Source: an uncultured Ruminiclostridium sp. (GTDB lineage Bacteria > Bacillota > Clostridia > Oscillospirales > Ruminococcaceae). From it: a DNA stretch of 64,000 nucleotides. How positions within the stretch are numbered: the first letter of the stretch is position 1; each line of letters opens with the position of its first letter. Made by a program: the position numbers and the translations under genes. Shown here one piece after another: positions 15,772 to 24,568 of the stretch. The notes beneath the pieces were generated by a model, which ran no database searches, was not told where the DNA came from, and worked only from the letters and a program-made list of their open reading frames with translations. The stretch lies in assembly GCA_934490165.1 (NCBI GenBank), contig CAKSTB010000005.1, forward strand, positions 66,505 to 130,504, given 5' to 3'.

Positions 15772-16667
15772 CACTTATTCTTAAACTCCCATTCGTTGAG
15801 TTTATCCGCTTCCTCACACATTCTCGCATAGCTGTCATAGCGGGACTGCTCTATTTTACCCTCGCGCAGTGCTTCGGTTACGGCACAGCCACTCTCTTTC
15901 AGATGAACGCAATCCCTGAAGCGGCATTTGCCGAGATAATCCGTAAATTCTCTGAAAGAATATTGCAGTTCGTTCTTCGGTATAAAGCCATAGCGGCTTA
16001 CTTCTACCGTTGAAAAACCGGGCGTATCGGCAATATAGCCGCCGTCAAGGCGGAACAGCTCAACCTGCCTTGTTGTATGCCGTCCTCTGCCGAGCTTCTT
16101 GCTTATGTCGCCTGTGCTTCTTTCAAGTCCAGGGAACAGGTGATTCATAAGGCTGGACTTTCCGACACCGGAGTTTCCGATGAGCGCTGAAAGCTTGCCG
16201 CGGATATACTCTTTTATCTCATCTATGCCCTTTCCTGTGCTGTTATCCATATAAAACACGTTAAACCCACAACGACGATACACCGATGCAAAATCCTCGC
16301 ACTCTCGTATATCCTGCTTTGTTATCACAATTACAGGCTCTATGCGCTTGCTTTCAAATATAGATATCAGCTTGTCCGTTACTAGCGTGTTAGGTAACGG
16401 GTCAACAGCCGAGGTTACAAGCAATGCGCAGTCAAGGTTTGCAAGCGGGGGTCTGATTATATGATTTCTGCGCTCCTTTATCTCTGTGATAAGCGGAACG
16501 GCGTTTTCCTCAGCACTCACAATTACATTATCACCTGCACACGGCGATATTTTTTCTTTTCTGAATACTCCCCTTGCATTACAACATAAAACGCCGTCGG
16601 AGACATCTACATAGTAGTTGCCGCCGACAGCCTTTGTTATAATGCCTTCAAATTGTTGTTTGTTCAA
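15771..16667 (-). CDS. rsgA: Ribosome small-subunit-dependent GTPase A
   Basis: The 298-residue protein is a circularly permuted GTPase that checks maturation of the 30S subunit. The order of motifs is G4 (VITKQD, near 118), G1 (GNSGVGKSS, near 168) and G3 (DTPGF), after an N-terminal OB fold, and the C-terminus has the zinc motif CRFRDCVHLKESGC. It begins MNKQQFEGIITKAVGGNYY. It follows prkC after 14 bp, the usual arrangement in Firmicutes. Confidence 0.96.
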   Translation of the reverse strand: MNKQQFEGIITKAVGGNYYVDVSDGVLCCNARGVFRKEKISPCAGDNVIVSAEENAVPLITEIKERRNHIIRPPLANLDCALLVTSAVDPLPNTLVTDKLISIFESKRIEPVIVITKQDIRECEDFASVYRRCGFNVFYMDNSTGKGIDEIKEYIRGKLSALIGNSGVGKSSLMNHLFPGLERSTGDISKKLGRGRHTTRQVELFRLDGGYIADTPGFSTVEVSRYGFIPKNELQYSFREFTDYLGKCRFRDCVHLKESGCAVTEALREGKIEQSRYDSYARMCEEADKLNEWEFKNK

Positions 16668-16681
16668 AGGCAGACCTCATA

Positions 16682-19234
16682 TTATTCCGATACATCAGCG
16701 ACCGAAGTTTCAGTTGAAGATTCAACTGATGAATCTACAGATGAGGGTTCATCTGTTGAATCCGGAACGTCTGATGACGACTGATCCGATGAACTGTTAT
16801 CGGTAGCAGGTTCTCTTATCTTGAGTACATTGAACAGGCCTTGATTGTAGGATTTAAGAATCTGCTTTGCCTCACCAGAAGTAAAGTCGACCTGAATTTC
16901 TGCAAGAGTACCTGAAAGCTCCTCGTCATTAGTATTGGTAATTCTGATTATATAATCCTTCTTTTCGTTGCTCATACCGGATACATCAAATGTAATTGTC
17001 TTTCCGGCAGCAAGTGACATATCTTTTGTTTCGCTGTCCTTTACCAGATTACCGTCTGTATCGGTATAGGTAAACATAAATGTACCGGTATTTGTAGCAG
17101 ATGAGGGAAGATCAAGCGAAACAGTACCGTTTACCGTTACAACAGGATCTGATGAAGGTTCTTCGGGAGCTTCGTATTTGAGTTCTTTGAATAATTTTTC
17201 ATTGTAATTAACGATTTCGGGCTCTGTATCCTCATTCTTGAAGTCAACACTTATTTCTGCGAGAACGCCGTTGAGTGATGTATCTGCAACATTAGTGATC
17301 TTGATCGTGTATGTTGTAGGCTCTGAACCGCTTACCTCAAATGTGATCGTCTTGCCTGCATTTACAGCCATATCGCGTTCTTCTTCCTTGAACGATACAC
17401 CGTCCTTGAAGTACTCAAACTTGAATGTGCCTGTATCGGTTACGTCTGAGGGCAGGTCGAGCGAAATCTCTGTCTTGATGCTTACAGCCTTACCGTCGCA
17501 GACTGTTACCTCGATCTCGGTATCTTCGTTGACTACAGAGTTAGCGTCAATGCTCTGCTTGATTACTTCGCCTTCCTTGTACTCATTGCTTGAGCCTGAT
17601 ACTTCCTTGAGCTTGAGGTTCTTGTCCTCAGCCTCCTTGCGGGCTTCTTCGATTGTCATACCGATAAACTTAGGTACGTTTACAGCCTTTACAAGCTTGC
17701 CGTTGCTTACATAAACCTTTACCACTGTACCCTGAGATACTTCAGAATGTGCGGCGGGCTCTGTCTTTATAACGATATCCTTGGCAACCTCATCATCATT
17801 TACATAAACCAGCTTCGGTTTAAGTCCCTTTTTCTCAAGCTTTATCTGTGCGTCCTGAGCAGAAAGGTTTGCATAGTCATCGACCTCGACCTTCTGAGGA
17901 CCGTTACTGATAACGATATTTACGATTGTGCTCTTCTTTATTGTTCTGCCTGCAGGAGTCTTCTGATCCATTACCTCGTTTTCCTTGTAATCGGTAGAGT
18001 ACTGTCTGTCGATATCAAGGTTGAGCTCAGGATATTTCTCCTTAACATCATCAAGCGTCATACCGATAATGTTAGGCATGGTCATTTCATCTGTTGTGCC
18101 GCTGGTTGTTCCGAGGTTTCTCGTAACAATGGAGAATATCAGCCATGCGGTCATTATTACGAATACAGATGCAACGGCAAAAAGTATAGGTAACAGCGGT
18201 GAACGTCTTTCCTCTACCTCTTCATCGTCGTCATCATCATCGTACAGATCGTTATCATCTTCCTCTTCACTCTCGGAGAGCGTGTCGTTCGCCGCATTCT
18301 GCTCGGGAGCGTTAGGATCGGATACTTTATCAAAGTACTTTGTTGAACCGTCAGCCGAGAAGTACTTGTATTCAAACACTATGCTGGGGTCTTTCTTGAA
18401 CTCTTCGATATCGTTTATCATCTCGCCTGCGGTCTGATAACGCATTGAGGGTTCTTTCTGCATAGCCTTGAGTGTGATCTCTTCAAGTCCCTCGGGGATA
18501 GAAGAATTTATCTCGCGCAGAGGCTTAGGCGGTGTCTGCATATGCTGAAGAGCTATCGCTACGGGAGTTTCACCGTCAAAAGGCTTCTGTCCTGTCAGCA
18601 TCTCATAGAGCATTACGCCTACGGAATAGATATCGCTCTTTTCATCGGTCATTTCACCTCTCGCCTGCTCGGGGCTGATGTAGTGAACCGAACCGATAGC
18701 CTTTTCGGAAAGAGTCTTGTCGGTTTCACGGTTGAAACGTGCGATACCAAAGTCCATGACCTTTATTGTGCCGTCGGGAAGCATCATAACGTTCTGTGAC
18801 TTGATATCACGGTGAACTATACCTCTGTCATGAGCGTGCTGTAAAGCTCTTAATATCTGCACGGTAAAATATACCGCGTCTTTCCATTTAAGAACACCCT
18901 GAAGCTTGATATACTCTGCAAGAGATATTCCGTCTATGTACTCCATTACGATAAACTGTATCTGCTCATTGAAGCCGACATCATATATTTTCACAATGTT
19001 CGGGTGTGAAAGCAGAGCTATCGCCTTGGATTCGTTTCTGAAACGTCTGAGGAAGTCCTCGCTGCCCGCAAATTCATTCTTCAAGATCTTTACGGCAACT
19101 ATTCTGTCCTCGGTAATATCCCTGGCCTTGTAGATATCAGCCATGCCGCCCGTTCCGATAAGCTCAAGCAGTTCGTAACGGCCGTCAAGGCGTCTGCCTA
19201 TCATATTGTCCATATTGTTATCCATAAAATCCAC
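16682..19234 (-). CDS. prkC: PASTA-domain Ser/Thr protein kinase with extra C-terminal domains
   Basis: The 850-residue membrane kinase senses cell-wall muropeptides and phosphorylates cell-division and growth proteins. The kinase domain (about residues 18-285) has GTGGMADIYKA, VAVKILK, HRDIKSQNV and DFGIAR. An acidic linker, a membrane helix (about 345-371) and three PASTA repeats (about 378-580) follow. Next come two homologous domains of about 105 residues (near 582-690 and 696-800; both with SLDLPS, GKTITF-VSG and a VDF strand), then a Ser-rich tail. The extra pair is not usual for PrkC. The start is a GTG with GGAG 5 bp ahead; an ATG three codons later is possible. It lies next to its phosphatase. 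Confidence 0.95.
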   Translation of the reverse strand: MDFMDNNMDNMIGRRLDGRYELLELIGTGGMADIYKARDITEDRIVAVKILKNEFAGSEDFLRRFRNESKAIALLSHPNIVKIYDVGFNEQIQFIVMEYIDGISLAEYIKLQGVLKWKDAVYFTVQILRALQHAHDRGIVHRDIKSQNVMMLPDGTIKVMDFGIARFNRETDKTLSEKAIGSVHYISPEQARGEMTDEKSDIYSVGVMLYEMLTGQKPFDGETPVAIALQHMQTPPKPLREINSSIPEGLEEITLKAMQKEPSMRYQTAGEMINDIEEFKKDPSIVFEYKYFSADGSTKYFDKVSDPNAPEQNAANDTLSESEEEDDNDLYDDDDDDEEVEERRSPLLPILFAVASVFVIMTAWLIFSIVTRNLGTTSGTTDEMTMPNIIGMTLDDVKEKYPELNLDIDRQYSTDYKENEVMDQKTPAGRTIKKSTIVNIVISNGPQKVEVDDYANLSAQDAQIKLEKKGLKPKLVYVNDDEVAKDIVIKTEPAAHSEVSQGTVVKVYVSNGKLVKAVNVPKFIGMTIEEARKEAEDKNLKLKEVSGSSNEYKEGEVIKQSIDANSVVNEDTEIEVTVCDGKAVSIKTEISLDLPSDVTDTGTFKFEYFKDGVSFKEEERDMAVNAGKTITFEVSGSEPTTYTIKITNVADTSLNGVLAEISVDFKNEDTEPEIVNYNEKLFKELKYEAPEEPSSDPVVTVNGTVSLDLPSSATNTGTFMFTYTDTDGNLVKDSETKDMSLAAGKTITFDVSGMSNEKKDYIIRITNTNDEELSGTLAEIQVDFTSGEAKQILKSYNQGLFNVLKIREPATDNSSSDQSSSDVPDSTDEPSSVDSSVESSTETSVADVSE

Positions 19235-19280
19235 CGTTTCTCCGTATTAGTTTAATTTGCGACCCATACGGTAAGTCGTT

Positions 19281-20009
19281 TTATATTGAAACCACGGCTA
19301 CGGTCACGTTGTCACGACCGCCGTGTTTATTGACGTAATCTATAAGCTGATCACAGCACTTTGCAACAGGAGAAGCCGCTATTACATCGGCTATCTCGGT
19401 GTCCTCTGCATAGGAGCTAAGTCCGTCCGAGCAGAAAAGGAGCATATCGTCCTTTTTAACATCAAGCTCAAAATAATCGGGGGTTATGAAAGGCTGAGCA
19501 CCGACCGCCTTAGTGATGCGGTTTCTGTCAGGGTGCGTCTTGCTCTCCTCATATGTAATTATGCCCTTTTCAATAAGCTTTCTGATATAGGTGTGATCCT
19601 TTGTGACCTGCTGCATATTATCATCGAAGAAGAAATAGCATCTGCTGTCACCTACATTGATAAGATAGGCTCTTTCATTAAAGATGATCCCGGCTACACA
19701 GGTAGTTCCCATTCCCGCTTTATCGGGGTCAGCCTTTGCCATATCGTATACCACGCTGTTTGCCGCAGTAACAGATGTTATAAGCAGATTTCTTATCTGA
19801 TTTCTGGTTATATCCTTTCTGAAGCCCTTTATCAGTCTGTCCTTGATAAATTCAACGGTAGTCAGACTGGCACAGCCGCCTGCATTCTGTCCGCCCATTC
19901 CGTCGCACAGAATTACCGCAACAGCATCGCAACCAAGCTCTCCTATCCAGTAGTTATCCTGATTTTCTTCACGGCAATTACCGATATCGGTCTTTGCGTA
20001 AGCTTTCAT
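19281..20009 (-). CDS. prpC: PP2C-family Ser/Thr phosphatase
   Basis: This 242-residue protein reverses PrkC phosphorylation. Metal-binding PP2C motifs are visible: DGMGGQNAGGCAS, GMGTTCVAGI, NVGDSRCYF, CSDGLSSY and GGRDNVTV. There is no membrane segment, so it is cytoplasmic. It starts at an ATG behind GGGAGAAC and lies 46 bp upstream of prkC in the same operon. Confidence 0.96.
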   Translation of the reverse strand: MKAYAKTDIGNCREENQDNYWIGELGCDAVAVILCDGMGGQNAGGCASLTTVEFIKDRLIKGFRKDITRNQIRNLLITSVTAANSVVYDMAKADPDKAGMGTTCVAGIIFNERAYLINVGDSRCYFFFDDNMQQVTKDHTYIRKLIEKGIITYEESKTHPDRNRITKAVGAQPFITPDYFELDVKKDDMLLFCSDGLSSYAEDTEIADVIAASPVAKCCDQLIDYVNKHGGRDNVTVAVVSI

Positions 20010-20036
20010 ATATTATGGTTCTCCCTTGATATCACT

Positions 20037-21053
20037 TTACTTGTTATCCCGTCTTAATTGTCCGCACGCGGCGCTTATATCCGCGCCCAGCGTCCTTCTG
20101 ACTGTAGCGTTCAGTCCGCCGTCGATAAGCATCTGCTTGAACTTCTCTACAGATGCACTGCGCCTGAACACGCCTTCCTTTATCTCGTTTACCGGAATGA
20201 GATTGACGTGGCAATTCTGCCCCTTAAGCAGTTTAAGCAGTGCGTCTGCCGACTCGCGTGTATCGTTCACACCGTCGATCAGTGCGAACTCATAGCTTAT
20301 CCTGCGCCCTGTGGTATTGAAATAATACTTGCACGCTTTCATAAGCTCTTCTATCGAAAATCTGTTGTTTACGGGCATAACGGAGCTTCTCAGCTCGTTT
20401 GTCGGTGCATGGAGAGAAACGGAAAGCGTAATGCCGAGCTTCATATCCGCAAGCTCATATATTCTGTTTACAAGTCCGCAGGTCGACACCGAAACGTGGC
20501 GAAGACTCATATCGTCCTTAGCCGACAAAAGCTTCAGAAACTTTACAACGTTGTCGAAGTTGTCGAGCGGCTCGCCTATTCCCATAAGCACCACATGATT
20601 TATCTTGCGTCCGCTGTCCTTTTCACTTTCGTAGATCTGCAAAAGCATCTCGCTTGGGAGCAGGTTTCTTACAAAGCCCGCCTTTGTAGATGCACAGAAC
20701 TTACAGCCCATTTTACAGCCGACCTGAGTTGAGATACAGATGCTGTTGCCGTGCTTGTATTCCATAAGGACGGTTTCAACTTTTTCGCCGTCAGACAAAC
20801 CATAAAGATATTTTACCGTATTATCTATGTTAGATACAAGTCTTTTTTGAATTTTTAGTGAGTTTATCCAAAAAATATTGTTGAGCTTTTCTCTCAGTTG
20901 TGCAGATAGATTGGTCATTTTGCTAAAATCTTCTACTTTATATGTATGTAACCAGTCGTATATCTGCTTCGCCCTGAATTTCTTCTCACCTATTTCAAGT
21001 ATTTTCTCTTCAAGCTCCTCCTGCGAGAGTGAAAGAATATCGATTTTTTCCAT
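20037..21053 (-). CDS. rlmN: 23S rRNA/tRNA adenine-C2 methyltransferase
   Basis: The 338-residue radical-SAM enzyme methylates A2503 of 23S rRNA and A37 of some tRNAs. The cluster motif GCKMGCKFCASTKAG gives CxxxCxxC near residues 110-120. The methyl-carrying cysteine is in AACGQL near the C-terminus. GIGEPLDN and SLHAP also fit. It begins MEKIDILSLSQEELEEKIL. It follows rsmB by 10 bp. Confidence 0.96.
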   Translation of the reverse strand: MEKIDILSLSQEELEEKILEIGEKKFRAKQIYDWLHTYKVEDFSKMTNLSAQLREKLNNIFWINSLKIQKRLVSNIDNTVKYLYGLSDGEKVETVLMEYKHGNSICISTQVGCKMGCKFCASTKAGFVRNLLPSEMLLQIYESEKDSGRKINHVVLMGIGEPLDNFDNVVKFLKLLSAKDDMSLRHVSVSTCGLVNRIYELADMKLGITLSVSLHAPTNELRSSVMPVNNRFSIEELMKACKYYFNTTGRRISYEFALIDGVNDTRESADALLKLLKGQNCHVNLIPVNEIKEGVFRRSASVEKFKQMLIDGGLNATVRRTLGADISAACGQLRRDNK

Positions 21054-21063
21054 ATAGTGTATA

Positions 21064-22383
21064 TCACTTTACCTTTCTGAGAGTTGCTGTGAAGAAACCG
21101 TCACCGTTGATATCACACGGAAGCATCGTTCTTTTATAGCTGTCTTCAAGACCTTTTATTCCGAGAGGAACTACCACAGGCACAAAGTCGCCGTGTTCCT
21201 TTAAGAACTCTTCAACAATATCATCGTTCTCTGCTTTACTTACGGTGCAGGTGGAATATATCAGCGTACCGCCGGGTTTTACATACTCCGCGGCATTATT
21301 TATGATCTTTCTCTGCGTATCGGGGAGCGTTTCAAGCTGTTTCATCGGCTTGTACTTTATCTCGGGTTTTCTTCTGATAACTCCGAGCCCCGAGCACGGC
21401 ACATCGCAGATAACCTTGTCCGCTTTCGGTATATCCGGGTTTAATTTAGTAGCGTCGTTTTCAGCGGCAGTGATTATGGTAAGTCCGAGCCGCTTTGCGG
21501 TATTTGCAATAACCGAAACCTTACCGTCATACAGATCGTAGCTGTAGATCCTGCCCCTGTCGTTCATCATCTCCGCACAGGTGAATGTTTTACCGCCGGG
21601 TGCACTGCAAAGGTCAACTACCGTTTCATTGAACACCGGAGCGGCTATTTTACAGCATATCTGCGAGGATATATCCTGTATGTGAAGCATTCCCTTTTTG
21701 TGTGCTGTACTCTGTTCTATCCCCCTTGTGGCTGTAAGCTCTATACAGCTGTCAATAAGCTTGTTCTTTACAGCGGTAATACCGTCCTTTGCAAGCTGAG
21801 AAATAACATCGTCAACGGAATATCTCACCGTATTTACTCTGGCATACATCGGCGGTCTGTCAAAGCCCGACTGTATCATCTGCATCGCCCTTTGCTCGCC
21901 GAGCTCGTTTTTCCACTTTTTTATCAGCCACTTCGGACAGGAATATTCGATCGACTGCTTAGCCTCGTCTTTGAGATTGCCGTAATCTATCTGCTTTTCG
22001 TTACGCAGGAAGCTACGCAGTATTGCGTTTACATAGCCCTTTGCACGCGTGCATCTGCAATAATCGCACAACTCGACGGACTCGTTTACAGCCGCACTGT
22101 CCGGGACAGAATTCATAAACAACAGCTGATAGAACCCCATACGGAGTATTTCGACTACCGCTGTTTTGATTTTATCAAATTCTATACCCGAGTAGTAGCG
22201 TATAAGATAGTCAAGCGTCATTCTGCGCTCAAGCACTCCGTAGAACAGCGCCGCGGAAAACGCCTTATCGCGCTTGTCAACGTCACTTGATGTAAACGCG
22301 TGATCAAGTATTATATTCGAGTATGCACCCTGCGTATCCATACGGATAAGCAAGTCAAGCGTTATCTGTCTTGCGGTTTTCAT
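21064..22383 (-). CDS. rsmB: 16S rRNA cytosine-C5 methyltransferase (m5C967 type)
   Basis: This 439-residue enzyme has the N-terminal NusB-like helical domain (ARQITLDLLIRMDTQGAYSN) and the C-terminal SAM-dependent domain. Key motifs are DLCSAPGGKT for SAM binding, the catalytic-cysteine motif DVPCSGLG, and YSTCTVSKAEN. It follows the yugP-like gene by 13 bp. Confidence 0.95.
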   Translation of the reverse strand: MKTARQITLDLLIRMDTQGAYSNIILDHAFTSSDVDKRDKAFSAALFYGVLERRMTLDYLIRYYSGIEFDKIKTAVVEILRMGFYQLLFMNSVPDSAAVNESVELCDYCRCTRAKGYVNAILRSFLRNEKQIDYGNLKDEAKQSIEYSCPKWLIKKWKNELGEQRAMQMIQSGFDRPPMYARVNTVRYSVDDVISQLAKDGITAVKNKLIDSCIELTATRGIEQSTAHKKGMLHIQDISSQICCKIAAPVFNETVVDLCSAPGGKTFTCAEMMNDRGRIYSYDLYDGKVSVIANTAKRLGLTIITAAENDATKLNPDIPKADKVICDVPCSGLGVIRRKPEIKYKPMKQLETLPDTQRKIINNAAEYVKPGGTLIYSTCTVSKAENDDIVEEFLKEHGDFVPVVVPLGIKGLEDSYKRTMLPCDINGDGFFTATLRKVK

Positions 22384-22396
22384 TCATCTCTCCAAA

Positions 22397-23086
22397 TCAA
22401 TTTCTTCTTGAGCTTGCTATAAGTCTTAACAGCTGTAATAAAGCCACTGCAAGCGAAGCAACATATGTCATGGCTGCGGCTTTAAGCGTTTTCTTAGCGC
22501 CTGTGTACTCAGCGCCGAACAGTATGCCTTGATCCTTTATAGTGGCAAGCGCTCTTCTGCTTGCATTGAATTCAACAGGGAGCGTTACAAGCTGGAACAG
22601 CACTATCGCGGCAAAAAGCCCTATGCCTATACCTCTGAGCAGTGACATATTGAACACTATGCCGAGTATAAAGAACAGTATCCATGCCGATGAACCGAAC
22701 TGAGCAACCGGCAGTATCATCATTCTTATCTTTATAGGAGTGTAATTTTTAGCGTACTGGATAGCGTGTCCGACCTCATGAGCCGCAACACCGATAGCAC
22801 CTACAGAGATGCTGTCGTAAACAGGCGCAGAAAGCGCGACTGTATTTGTCCTCGGGTCGTAGTGGTCGGTAAGCTCACCCGATACTCTTGTGACCTGTAC
22901 ATTATAAAGTCCGTTGCTGTCGAGGATCTGGCGTGCTACAGTTGCCGCAGACATTCCTCTTGAGCTTGGCATTTTGTTGTACTTTCTGAACGTGCTCTTT
23001 ACGTTTATCGATGTGTATATCGAATAGAAAAAGGCAACTATCAGCAGGAAATATATAACATAATAATTCAGCAGATATTCAGGCAT
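22397..23086 (-). CDS. Membrane zinc metallopeptidase, YugP type
   Basis: The 229-residue protein has an N-terminal membrane segment (YYVIYFLLIVAFFYSIYTS), the zinc motif AAHEVGHAIQY (HExxH) near residue 105, and hydrophobic segments in the second half. This is the pattern of the YugP neutral-protease-like family, whose substrate is not established. It sits between fmt and rsmB, a common position for this family in Firmicutes. A separate GYVASLAVA-like end segment is also membrane-type. Confidence 0.9.
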   Translation of the reverse strand: MPEYLLNYYVIYFLLIVAFFYSIYTSINVKSTFRKYNKMPSSRGMSAATVARQILDSNGLYNVQVTRVSGELTDHYDPRTNTVALSAPVYDSISVGAIGVAAHEVGHAIQYAKNYTPIKIRMMILPVAQFGSSAWILFFILGIVFNMSLLRGIGIGLFAAIVLFQLVTLPVEFNASRRALATIKDQGILFGAEYTGAKKTLKAAAMTYVASLAVALLQLLRLIASSRRN

Positions 23087-23121
23087 AATAATTCTCCTTT
23101 CTGCATTTAACTCAACGTGAT

Positions 23122-24057
23122 TTATTCCAGTCTTATTCCCTTTTGCAGTTTGTTTCCGTTTACAAAGCTTGCGGTATTCATACGCTTACCGCCCTCGCCC
23201 TGGACCTCGGCAAATCTTACGCATTTACCGTCACCGCAAACTACAGTAAGGTCATTTTCATTTATCAGCGTTCCGTAAGGCTTGTCCGATGATATGTCGG
23301 TCATTACCGCAAAATATACCTTAAGTCTTTTCTCACCTATAAAAGTATACGCACAAGGCGACGGCGACATACCTCTTATAAAGTCGGTTACTTGCTTTGC
23401 ACTTTTTGAGAAATCTATCCTGCACATTTCTTTTGATATCATACCTGCGTAGCAAGATAAGCTGTCGTCCTGCGGAACAGGCTTTACTGTGCCGTTTTCA
23501 CAGGCTTCAAGCGTTTCGAGTATAAGCTCTCCGCCGATAACGGCAAGCTTATCGTGCAGTTCGCCTGCGGTCATATCGGGAGTGATCTCAACAGATCTGC
23601 TCATAAGCATATCGCCTGTATCAAGCCCCTTTGCCATCATCATTGTGGTAACGCCGCTCTCGGTTTCACCGTCTATGATACACTTCTGAATAGGTGCGGC
23701 GCCACGGTATTTCGGCAACAGCGATGCGTGTATATTTATACAGCCGAACTTCGGCAGGTTAAGTATGCTCTCGGGTAAAATCTGACCGTAAGCCGCAACC
23801 ACGATACAATCGGGGTCAAGCTCTTTCAGCAGTTCGAGTGACTTTTCCGCGTCCTCTCCCTTTCTGAGTGAAAGCGGCTGATATACGGGAAGACCGTACT
23901 TTTCGGCACATTCCTTTACAGGAGGTGCCTGCATTTTCTTGCCCCTGTTTTTCGGCTTATCCGGCTGGGTGAACACCGCTTTGATATTGTGGCGCTTTTG
24001 CAGCTTCTCAAGTGCGGCTACCGCAAAATCGGGAGTTCCCATAAATACTATGTTCAT
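23122..24057 (-). CDS. fmt: Methionyl-tRNA formyltransferase
   Basis: This 311-residue enzyme formylates initiator Met-tRNA with 10-formyl-THF. It begins MNIVFMGTPDFAVAALEKL, and the catalytic region INIHASLLPKYRGAAPIQ with the Asn-His-Asp set (GLDTGDML) is intact. It is 12 bp downstream of def in the usual def-fmt pair. Confidence 0.97.
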   Translation of the reverse strand: MNIVFMGTPDFAVAALEKLQKRHNIKAVFTQPDKPKNRGKKMQAPPVKECAEKYGLPVYQPLSLRKGEDAEKSLELLKELDPDCIVVAAYGQILPESILNLPKFGCINIHASLLPKYRGAAPIQKCIIDGETESGVTTMMMAKGLDTGDMLMSRSVEITPDMTAGELHDKLAVIGGELILETLEACENGTVKPVPQDDSLSCYAGMISKEMCRIDFSKSAKQVTDFIRGMSPSPCAYTFIGEKRLKVYFAVMTDISSDKPYGTLINENDLTVVCGDGKCVRFAEVQGEGGKRMNTASFVNGNKLQKGIRLE

Positions 24058-24069
24058 AGTATCCCCTCC

Positions 24070-24552
24070 TTACTTTTTACGCTCTTCAAGCTGTTCAGAC
24101 GTAAGCAGTTCGTCTGCCTTGTCGGTGAACAGGACACCGCTGAGGTGGTCTATTTCATGGCACAGAGCAATAGCTAAAAGCTCCGTACCCTCTATCTCAA
24201 ACTCCTTGCCGTATCTGTCCTGAGCCTTTACTTTGACCTTTGCGGGTCTTTCAACATAGCCCCATAAACCGGGTACGGAAAGACAGCCTTCAAGCTCATG
24301 CTGTTTGCCTTTCATAGAGGTTATAACGGGGTTTATAAGCTCGATCCTGCCGTGATCGTCGCCGACATCTATAACAACCACTCTTCTCAGCACGCTTATC
24401 TGCGGTGCGGCAAGACCTACGCCGCTTGCCTCCTGCATGGTTTCATACATATCGTCAAGCATCGTCCAAAGCTTATCGTCAAAGACGGTAACGTCCTTGC
24501 ATCTTTTTCTAAGCGACTCATCGCCGTCCTTAGCTATTATTCTCTTTGCCAT
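24070..24552 (-). CDS. def: Peptide deformylase
   Basis: The 160-residue metalloenzyme removes the formyl group from new proteins. All three motifs are present: [17 protein letters not shown] with the metal Cys, and [12 protein letters not shown] with the HExxH pair. It lies between priA and fmt, 12 and 16 bp away. Confidence 0.97.
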   Translation of the reverse strand: MAKRIIAKDGDESLRKRCKDVTVFDDKLWTMLDDMYETMQEASGVGLAAPQISVLRRVVVIDVGDDHGRIELINPVITSMKGKQHELEGCLSVPGLWGYVERPAKVKVKAQDRYGKEFEIEGTELLAIALCHEIDHLSGVLFTDKADELLTSEQLEERKK

Positions 24553-24568
24553 TTCAAAAATCCTTTCT

